Assembly: GCF_021730395.1 (NCBI RefSeq) | Contig: NC_069379.1 | Location: forward strand, 21,364,501 to 21,428,500 | Length of the DNA stretch: 64,000 nt | Direction of reading: 5' to 3' | DNA from: Mercenaria mercenaria | Taxonomy: Eukaryota; Mollusca; Bivalvia; Venerida; Veneridae | Shown here: positions 56,531 to 64,000 of the stretch, piece after piece | How the letters are laid out: the number at the start of each line of letters is the position of its first letter | Numbering within the stretch: the stretch's first letter is position 1 | Translations under genes and position numbers: made by a program | The notes under the pieces: model-generated | Told to the model about the DNA's origin: nothing | Database searches by the model: none | Seen by the model: only the letters and a program-made list of their open reading frames with translations

Positions 56531-57095
56531 TTCAATTTTAATCAAAAAATTACGAATGGATATTTTTTTAATGCTAAGCGAAGCTATTTTTGTGGAAAAT
56601 TTAAGTGAAAAGAAAACTCGTTTTTTGGCTCTCATTTTATTAAGCGAGAACGTAGAGCAATTCCGATTAAATCATCAATAAATAAAAATCTATTATAGTT
56701 TATTGTAACTGTGTAAATAAAAACTTGCGGCATCTTAGCTACCTACCCTATTTTTTTAGAATGTTACCAGAAACAACCTTTTTTTTTCCTAACCTTAAGG
56801 TCCATATTTTCACATTCACGTCATTTTTTTCAGCGTCGAAAAATGTTACTGTAGTGATGGTAAAAAAGTTCTTACAGCCACAAAACGGCACGGTAAAACT
56901 TTCTGTTTTTTACTATTATATTTACGGGACGTTTTAGTGTAAAAAATTACGGATGGATGTTTTTTCTTTAATGCTGAGCGAAGCTATTTTTGTGGAAAAT
57001 TTAAGTAAAAAGAAAACTGGTCTTTTGGCTCTCATTTTATTAAGCGAGAACGTAGAGCAATTTCGATTAAATCATCGTCTGGAGATTTATGTCAG
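56530..57095. repeat. local tandem duplication in the right outer arm
   Basis: ATTACGAATGGATA...TAATGCTAAGCGAAGCTATT...TTAAGCGAGAACGTAGAGCA (56545-56685) recurs as ATTACGGATGGATG...TAATGCTGAGCGAAGCTATT...TTAAGCGAGAACGTAGAGCA (56946-57075). The left outer arm has only one copy. Confidence 0.75.
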
Positions 57096-57355
57096 CTTTC
57101 ATTTCATGTATAATTTATGGATTTACGTAAAAAAATATTGCCGGTACAATAATTTCAAGGAAGATTTTTTCTCCGTTTATCTGACGTTAAAAGTGCGCGA
57201 AGGGGTCATGTTTGCGGCATCATGGAAACGTCACTGATGCATTAAACGTAAAAATATACACATATCTAAATCAGAAATATCTTCCAGTTTTTGTTGGTAC
57301 CAGTCAATAACGTGGGCTCTAAAAACGTTATAGTAGGGTTCCTCCTTAAGAACTT
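56685..57355. repeat. outer inverted repeat, right arm
   Basis: Reverse-complement partner of 48050-48750; see that entry for matching words. It ends near CCTCCTTAAG and carries the second copy of the 88-base exon. Confidence 0.8.
57231..57318 (-). CDS. putative terminal exon, copy in the right outer arm
   Basis: Minus strand: acceptor AACGTTTTTAG, one base, then AHVIDWYQQKLEDISDLDMC, IFLRLMHQ and TGA. It can also be read continuously with an upstream frame (MVQIKDKLIVMKVAANIRIS, IIKKVLKEEPYYNVFR) back to an acceptor TTGGTTCAG at 57420, so the exon may be 64 codons here. The peptide is kept in both inverted copies, which supports coding, but no family is recognised. Confidence 0.4.
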
Positions 57356-58026
57356 TCTTTATAATTGAGATTCTAATATTCGCGGCTACTTTCATTACTA
57401 TCAATTTATCTTTTATCTGAACCAATCAGTAAAATTATCTTTCTTTAGAATTTGAACTTTGTCATATTATGACGTAAGATCATTAGCATCTTTAAATTGC
57501 GAAAATAGGAGAGAAAAAAGCATGTACTGTGAAATCATTTAAATTCGCTAGCATGAAATTGCGCGCAAACGGCAAAAAAGCAGTTTCGCGCGGGCCTTAA
57601 TTCATAAATCGCCAGCATCACATTTGTCTCTATAATGTACCGCATGTCAATAAAAGTGACCTTGTGAAAAGTCAATATGACAATGCAACTGATAATTGAT
57701 GTTAATTGACACTATGGATTTGTGAAGTGTAAAAGAGCATGGAATAGTTTGAAGTCGCTTGTCCAACCACTCTTAAGCAAACAATGGCAGGTGCAAATAA
57801 TTTTTAATGGACAGATCCCAAACTGTCAATCATCAATGTTTACATAAAACAGACTGTCCAATCAGGACTGCCAAATGCGATTGACCTAGTTTACACAACA
57901 GACACGTGCGTTGTTTGTGATACCGCTTGTGAGCACTTTACCTTGGTATGAACTTTACCTTGGTATGAATAGAATAGCAATAGAGAGAGGAGTTATGTGT
58001 AGGTTACTAACCAAGTAGGAGGTGGT

Positions 58027-58095
58027 CATGAATTGAAAATACCCGCGCTCGTGCAAATCGTGTTTCCGCACGACCGCGAGTATTTTCAATTGATG
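58027..58095. repeat. short near-perfect hairpin
   Basis: TCATGAATTGAAAATACCCG with CGCTCGTGC pairs with GCACGACCGCGAG and TATTTTCAATTGATGA around a 13-base loop; two or three mismatches. 57440-58020 has a CGCG-rich repeat piece (57570-57600) and nothing coding. Confidence 0.75.
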
Positions 58096-58154
58096 AACAC
58101 CGATGTAGGAGATAAGTACCTACTTACAAAATGTCATATTAATTTGTTACTTTT

Positions 58155-58340
58155 TATTTGACCTAGTGACCTAGTTTTTTGACCCCAGATAATACATTTT
58201 CTTATTTAAATAAGACAATTATTTTGACTAAATTTCATGATTAATTGAAAAATACAGCCTCTATTGCATACACAAGCTAAATGTTGACGGAGAAACACAG
58301 ACGACGGATGACGGACATCGAGCGTTCACAATAACTCGCC
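58155..58340 (+). repeat. dispersed repeat end, same family as 1-420
   Basis: TTGACCTAGTGACCTAGTTT, GACTAAATTTCATGA, GCCTCTATTGCATACACAAG and GACGACGGATGACGGACATC. It shares the TATTGCATACACAAG word with the first bases of the window. 58345-59040 is empty. Confidence 0.65.
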
Positions 58341-59043
58341 TGTCTGGAGAAAAAAGGTTAACAGAATGTACAACTATTCAAAATTTACAAAATAATCTCA
58401 TGAAAAAATTTTATCAAAATAATACATGGAAAATTCATACATATGTATATCAAATGGAACAATAACTTTATATTTTTTTAAACGAGACAAACCCAAAGTA
58501 AATATTGAAACGTTTAAACTATGAACTATGTCAATTTAACGATGATATGTGTTTTTCTAGGAGGACTTTCTTCAGTAATGCCAAAAGTGTTCATTAATAC
58601 GTGCATATTGGTGTACATGTCATGCACGTGCAAAATATGGTAAATTGGCAAAAACGCCTTAAGCGGTTACTATGGCGATTAGTCGGTCAAAAATAAAAAT
58701 AAATCAATGATTAGCTGCTGTACCTATTTAGATGTCGGTATGTAAAATTTCGTGTAATACAATAAAACCTGACCGATTAGGAATTTTGTTGAGTGTAAAT
58801 CAGCTTGTTGGTAAACATCACCACGACCACAAACTAAGAATGAATTAGCAAACTTAAAGTTCTCTGTAAAGTTAAATCATATCTACATCGCCTATCCCCG
58901 ATTTTTGATAATCGATACACTGCTTGTAAAAATGCAAAAAAATATGATGACACTCACCTTTGTTGATGTTCCATTATCGCGACGTGTAATCGTACCTCGA
59001 AAGTTGCGACAGAGCAGTTTACCGTATACCTCTTAAAGAGGTA

Positions 59044-60383
59044 CGAGGGATGTTCGAAATGAATTGCTTATTTCTATCTGGAGACTTCAAATTTCAAGTT
59101 AGCCCAGAAGGGCTCATTTCATGCCCTCGAAGTACTCCCCGTGGCTAGAAATGCAAAGTTTCAGCCGATGTATCCACTTCTTGAAGGCGTCACGGTACGC
59201 TGATTTGGGCACAGTAATAAGGTACTGATGAATGGCAGATCCAAGTGCCTGTCGGGACTGGTATTTCCGCCCAGCAAGGAATGATTTCAATTTCGGAAAC
59301 AAAAAGAAATCACATGGGGCAAGGTCTGGGGAATACGGGGGGTGAGGCAAAACAGTTACTTTTTCCTTCTTCAAAAACGCCGTAACTATTGCGGAGGTAT
59401 GAGCGGGGGCATTGTCATGTAGAAGACGGACATGTTTAAAACCAGTGGCAGGGCGTCGTTTCTAATAATACTTTTTCAGTTTCTTCAGTACTACGTCTTT
59501 GTAGTACTTTCCGGTGATGCTTTTGCCCTTTTTCACCGGCACTTTTATTGCGACTCCTTCACCAGAGAAGAAGATTGCATACAAAACCTTCTTTGCACTT
59601 AAAGAACGTTTGGCAATTATTGGGCGTTTGCTGTGTTTAGTGGCCCAGATCTTATTGCTAACCTTTCTGACGGGCTCAAAATAATGGACCTAGGTTTCAT
59701 CACCTGTGACGACATTGGCAAACTGCTTTTTGTCATATTTTGGAAACATTTGAAGCAGCTTTTTGGCCACTTTAACCCGTTGCCTCTTTTGCTCATCAGT
59801 CAACAGATGTGGCACCCATCTAGCAGAAATCTTTCTGACTTTCAAATGCTTCTTCAAAATAAGGTGAACCGTTGACAGTGATATGCATACCTTTCGTGCA
59901 ATATCACGAACTGTAAATCTGGCATCTCCTTCAATGTTTCCCTTTATTTTGGAAACGATTTTTTTACGAGATGCAGATTTTGGCCTACCTGATTTCGGTG
60001 CATTTTTGATGGACTCTACACCAGACTCAGACTTCTTTTTCCACCGCCGAACTGTGTCATAAGACACACAAGAAGGTCCATAAGCAGTAGAAAGTTCAGT
60101 CATCAGCTGCTTCAAAGAACAACCAAGTTTTGAGCGAGCTTTGATGTAAGCCCGTATTTCATCTTTCTTGTCGACGCTTCTACCGACCATTTTTACTACA
60201 GTGGTCACTGATTGCGTGTATTCAAATGGCAAATTTTATGTCTTACACTTAGTCTAACATGTACATTTATACACCATTGTGTAGGTATTGAATAACCCTA
60301 TACAGGTAGGTATTGGTTTTTATCGTGCCCCACGTGGATATCGAGCTAGAGGACAATAAGCAATTCATATCGAACACTCCTTG
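59044..60383 (-). mobile_element. mariner transposon, about 1.34 kb, flanked by TA
   Basis: The plus-strand left end CGAGGGATGTTCGAAATGAA mirrors the right end, whose inverse is CAAGGAGTGTTCGATATGAA; ends pair for about 30 bases with a few mismatches. TA lies at 59042-59043 and 60384-60385. One transposase frame fills the interior on the minus strand. Length, TA target and single intronless gene fit the mariner family. Confidence 0.9.
59114..60190 (-). pseudogene. mariner transposase (DD34D) with two in-frame stops
   Basis: It starts MVGRSVDKKDEIRAYIKARS; the N-terminal half has two helix-turn-helix DNA-binding parts (CSLKQLMTELSTAYGPSCVS, then FTVRDIARKVCISLSTVHLI). Catalytic aspartates lie in VTGDET, LLHDNAPAHTS and SPDLAPCDFFLF, with 34 residues between the last two: the DD34D signature that cuts and joins DNA through two metal ions. 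About 358 codons, near the usual 345. Two codons are stops in the same frame: the tryptophan after GDET (59690-59692, TAG) and one after KKLKKYY (59462-59464, TAG). There are no frameshifts, so it died recently and makes no full protein. Confidence 0.9.
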
Positions 60384-60385
60384 TA

Positions 60386-60983
60386 GCTCTGTAGATTACC
60401 AGACGTGTGTTATGCAACTAAAAAGACTGCAATTAGCATTGTATCACTATAACAAACTGCTTGACAAATAATATTATTATCTCAAATTATGACAACATTT
60501 TAGATATTTATTAACGGCAATAAAGTTATTTTAACCTTTACCTACAATCAAAGGCAACTGGCAACTGATGCGATTGATTATGTTCTTCTCACAAGCTTCA
60601 AACTTCTCTTGCATGTAGGAAAATATTCGAAGATAATTAAACTATTAATGATGTATTTGGTCATTGGTTGCAGTTGAACGGACCGTGAAATTAGAAACGG
60701 ATTGATTTATATTTGACTTGGATCAAAATTGATATTTTACTTGGTTGGCATCTGGCCTTCAAAGAGTACTCTTTTATATTTTTCCATTGGATGTTACGAA
60801 AATATATGAGATCAATTTTTGTTTGTGGTTTAACGATTTTTTTCTTAAATTTACAGCATCAACAAATCACATATGTTATTGCTTGTTTAAGCATGCGGTT
60901 TTATGTGGAAGATCTGTTGCAAGAACAAAGGTATACACAAAGTTGCTGATGCAATCTTGGTTCCATTAATAAATTGATTAAAA
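60386..60983. other. upstream region of the PAN/sushi gene
   Basis: AT-rich, no repeat recognised. The promoter and 5' UTR of the gene starting at 60984 should lie here, but I see no distinct signal. Open frames (for example from 60713) are unremarkable. Confidence 0.4.
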
Positions 60984-61319
60984 ATGGACAATTTCATTAC
61001 CAAAATTCTATTTTTTACGGTTTCAGTGTGCATTTTGGACATTTTAGTAGTCTGTGCTACAAGTAAAGAAAATTTTCAAATTAAGAAGGAACATTTAAAT
61101 AAACGTCTGATGCCATATACATTTCTTGAGGTAACTGTTGCCAGTCATCACGACTGTGCACGTGGATGTTTCCATTTTGGGGGAGAATGTAAGGCAATAA
61201 ACTTCAACAGGAAAACCAAAAATTGTGAACTGAAATATAAAGAAAGCAGTTCGGCAGATATTTCAGAGTTCGAACAGGATTGGGAGTATATTTTTACGGA
61301 TATTAAAGAATGGCCAAAG
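60984..61319 (+). CDS. secreted PAN/EGF/sushi protein, exon 1
   Basis: ATG opens MDNFITKILFFTVSVCILDI followed by LVVCA: a signal peptide. The rest is a PAN/apple-like domain: FLEVTVASHHDCARGCFHFG, GECKAINFNRKTKNCELKYK and FEQDWEYI. Cysteines are spaced as C-x3-C-x6-C-x11-C, as in PAN_1 domains (C-ARG-C, then C-KAINFN, then N-C-EL). PAN domains bind proteins or sugars outside the cell. Donor GTTTGT follows after AAG in phase 0, matching the next exon. A broken paralogue of this exon lies at 27925-28100. Confidence 0.8.
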
Positions 61320-61674
61320 GTTTGTATCAATATTACAAACTGTTCAAAACTGTTTGAAAATTGTGTCCTTTACTCCTTCAATTTTGTAGAACTTGCACCT
61401 TAATTACATAGAGCTTTAACAAATTATTCTCATTCCAAAGGTGTAAATGTGATAGGTTTAGTAGTATTTAGATTTTTTAACGTCTTTTGTATTAGTGGCA
61501 GAGATTGTTCTCTTTTCTGCAGTAGCTTTGTCGACATATTTTTCCTTGTCAAATTATATGGGTTTTGAAAACTATCGACGACTGTTTTTTGACAAATTGC
61601 AAATTAGCTTGTCTTTATTCAGAAAATGAGGCGATTTGTCTTTATTTGTTTCCAATTTCTTGTGTTTTCTACAG

Positions 61675-61765
61675 TCAATGATGGGTGGTTGCGCAGCTCA
61701 CAATTGTCAGAACCATCAACTTTGCTTGCCGTTAGGACACAGTGACTTTCAATGCGTGGATAAGG
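61675..61765 (+). CDS. secreted PAN/EGF/sushi protein, exon 2 (EGF-like)
   Basis: Between acceptor TTTTCTACAG and donor GTATTA the exon reads SMMGGCAAHNCQNHQLCLPL then GHSDFQCVDK. Four cysteines in 30 residues, with NCQNHQLC, resemble the first half of an EGF domain; it is short for a full six-cysteine EGF. It enters in phase 0 and leaves in phase 1, the phase used by the sushi exons that follow. Confidence 0.65.
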
Positions 61766-62082
61766 GTATTATAGTATTGCATATTTAACTGATATAATGG
61801 TTTATATCAATGTCAAGGCTACAAAAAGGTGCTGTTTGAAACTGTATGTTTCATTAGATAAAGAAATCGAACATCATTTTCAAACTTCCTCCGATAAATT
61901 TGTTAAGCACATTGACAATATATCAGTTAGTTTCTGATTCTAAAACAGAACCTTAGATTTATGTACAGCCTGTAAAATACTTATAAACCATATAATTTTA
62001 ACTACAATTTGTAAAATACTTTTAAGTTAATAAAAATACAAAAAAAAAATCTTTTAACTCATCAATGACATTAAACCGACAG

Positions 62083-62259
62083 AAAATTGTGGACCAGCGC
62101 CGACTATTGGCCATGGAACTGTGTCAGCACCAATAACTACAGATGGGGCAGCAGCAACGTACTCATGTATCTTTGGCTACGAAATCGTTGATGACGTCAC
62201 AACAAAAAGATGTAAAGCAGGAACGTGGACTGGGGAAACAATAGTGTGCTCTTTGAAAG
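62083..62259 (+). CDS. secreted PAN/EGF/sushi protein, exon 3 (sushi 1)
   Basis: 59 codons, phase 1 to 1: NCGPAPTIGHGTVSAPITTD, GAAATYSCIFGYEIVDDVTT, KRCKAGTWTGETIVCSL. Four cysteines with the sushi/CCP spacing, GxxxxYxCxxGY before the third, and the G-x-W-x-G-x-x-x-x-C ending. The acceptor is ACCGACAG and the donor GTTATT. One domain per symmetrical phase-1 exon is the standard arrangement for sushi repeats and allows exon gain by duplication. Confidence 0.85.
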
Positions 62260-62567
62260 GTTATTTATTGTTCCAGATAGTTGTTTCATTTTACACATAG
62301 TTCTTGAAAGATGAAGAATAACTTTGTCTTTGTTTGAATACCTAAAATCAAAAAGCTTTCTATCAAAGCCGCAAATAATGCCCTCAGAATGAAATATGTT
62401 TTATAATGGTTAACATGATGGTTTGTTTTCAGCTCGAATGGAAAAACTCAGTTTTTACTGGGGCTATTGCGTCGTGGTATTTAACAAACTACTTACAGAA
62501 CGATAATGTATTTTTGTACGGTAACTTAAAATAATAACATTTAATCTTAAACTGACAATAATTTTAG

Positions 62568-62741
62568 ACTGTGGACCTCTGGCAGATGTAACATATGGAA
62601 CAGTTTCGGCCCCAGTTACAACACATGGAGCTTCGGCGACGTTTTCGTGTCAGTATGGATACGGTTTTACCTCAGGAGATTCTACAAGAACATGTGTGGA
62701 TGGCATATGGAGTGGTGTACAACCAACTTGTACTATCAAAG
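62568..62741 (+). CDS. secreted PAN/EGF/sushi protein, exon 4 (sushi 2)
   Basis: 58 codons, phase 1 to 1: DCGPLADVTYGTVSAPVTTH, GASATFSCQYGYGFTSGDST, RTCVDGIWSGVQPTCTIK. Clear sushi/CCP: C1 in DCG, C2 in FSCQYGY, C3 in RTC, W then C4. Very like the next exon (TYGTVSAPVTTHGA against TDGSVHTPVTTHGA), so these arose by exon duplication. Donor GTAGTT. Confidence 0.9.
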
Positions 62742-62871
62742 GTAGTTCCAGTAGCTGAAGTATCTTTCATCTGCAGACTTTTTTAACATTTTAATGAACT
62801 AAATTTCAACAAATATCAGATTGTCCTTCAGTTAAATAACAGTATCTTAAAGGCGTGCGTATTATTTACAG

Positions 62872-63045
62872 ATTGTGGTTACCTACCAGGTATCACAGAT
62901 GGCTCAGTACATACACCAGTAACAACACATGGAGCTGTGGCAGTATATGAATGTGATTTTGGATATCAGATTACTTCTGGAGACTCTACCAGGACATGTG
63001 ACGATGGAACATGGGGCGGCGCCGGGGCTGTTTGTACACCAATAC
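62872..63045 (+). CDS. secreted PAN/EGF/sushi protein, exon 5 (sushi 3)
   Basis: 58 codons, phase 1 to 1: DCGYLPGITDGSVHTPVTTH, GAVAVYECDFGYQITSGDST, RTCDDGTWGGAGAVCTPI. All four sushi cysteines and the conserved tryptophan are present. Donor GTAATG. The reading phase stays open, so the gene goes on beyond 64000. Proteins of this type act as secreted or anchored recognition factors; the later domains decide which and are outside the window. 63046-64000 contains no further exon that I can see. Confidence 0.9.
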
Positions 63046-64000
63046 GTAATGTTATAATTTTATTAATTTGTAGTATAATGCCTTTTCAATCAAGTCAAAA
63101 TTGATTGTGTAAGATCAGCTTGACACAATGTTGTTTCAACTAGCAGTTTTCTTCTCAAAGACACTGACATCCTGATAATAACTAAAATAGTTACACTTGA
63201 AAACTTGTATGAATATAAGATTTTGTTTTTTAAAAAATCTTGAAAATGTAAAAACAATAATTAAACAAGATGCATGAGCCGAAATTCGATCTTGGAACGC
63301 CTTTCCCGTTTTCTTTGTACATGTATACCAATGCACAGCGGAAAACTACGATTTTAATGACCACTAGTAAAGATTATTATGATGACGCAGTTTACCTTGA
63401 GTAGAGTGTTAGAAACGTTTTTTCAAGTTTAAGTGTAAAATAAGTAGAAAACAACAACAGTTTCCATAACATATAGTATGAGAGTAATTCAGTTCCAATG
63501 CTAAGAAATATAACATTATTTTCTTACACCTAAAATTTGTCTTCTTTTTCTTTTGTTGCTGTAAGATCTGGAGGCCAGAGCCTTTAAAGGGTTTCTGATA
63601 TATTCAATGCGATGAATCGGCTTTCCAACATATTTTTGTTCGAGTAGTTTAGTTTCTGAAATCCTTGTGTTTGTTATAATGACACATAAAACTAAACTTT
63701 TAAACAAAAGTTTAGTATCTAGAAGACGTTTAATTCAAACATATTTCTTATTTTCTGAGGCTATTTAGTGTATCAATATTAAAGCTTTTGACCAGCATGA
63801 ATTATAAGAAAACAATTATCGAAAATATGATTTGTAATAAAGGATATCATTTTTAGCCATTCAATAAGGTTACTTTGATTTTGTGTTATTTGGCCCTTGT
63901 AAAAAAATTACATAACTATGTTTATTGCATGTTTTAAGTAAGTTATACACAGAAAGAAGTATTTCTGTAATTACGTTGACGCGATCAGAAAACTATGTTG

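Overview
The window is a piece of an AT-rich animal genome, most probably a bivalve mollusc. The reasons are genes split by GT-AG introns (many donors read GTATGT or GTAAGT), a secreted C1q-domain gene and a PAN/EGF/sushi gene of the kinds expanded in bivalves, and dense short repeats of kinds I associate with clam genomes: tRNA-headed SINEs ending in a GTTAAAC tail, TTAACCCTT-ended MITEs, and a repeat built around TATTCAAAGAATAG. The species cannot be named from sequence alone. Most of the window is intron, intergenic DNA and repeats, and most open frames in it are chance.

Region by region. 1-5500: repeats, including a mariner-ended element (2154-3641) that carries a second palindromic element with an 8-bp target duplication (3148-3559). 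6167-10379 (+): a small secreted protein with one cadherin-like domain, three exons. 10574-14714: hairpins and a first copy (A) of a 2-3 kb TTAA-ended element. 14930-20018 (-): pieces of a Myb/SANT-like DNA-binding gene. 16700-18880 and 22034-22672: common repeats and a tandem duplication. 22660-23130: a possible decayed coding piece. 24370-31670: a segmental duplication whose two copies carry different insertions, with an old PAN-exon copy and a mariner remnant between them. 33088-37583: SINEs, a broken LINE ORF1, and a partial monocarboxylate-transporter-like gene with a second decayed terminal exon. 39400-40110 (-): decayed LINE reverse transcriptase. 42230-45865 (+): a secreted coiled-coil C1q-domain gene with a disturbed coiled-coil exon. 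48050-57355: a nested inverted structure. 59044-60383: a nearly whole mariner transposon. 60984 to the right edge (+): a secreted PAN + EGF-like + sushi gene, at least five exons, continuing past the window.

The most unusual object is the 6.1-kb near-perfect palindrome at 49591-55685. Two inverted 2.9-kb copies (B and C) of the element also seen at 12442 (A) flank a 257-bp centre that is itself made of hairpins. The TTAA tetranucleotide sits at every boundary. A further fold-back element lies inside each arm, and the whole sits inside a wider inverted duplication of host sequence that holds two copies of one 88-base terminal exon. No transposase was recognised in it.

The genes do not form an operon or pathway. 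C1q, PAN/sushi and cadherin-like proteins are all secreted or extracellular recognition types; the SANT and transporter-like genes are unrelated. I found no convincing functional tRNA or rRNA gene, CRISPR array or LTR element.
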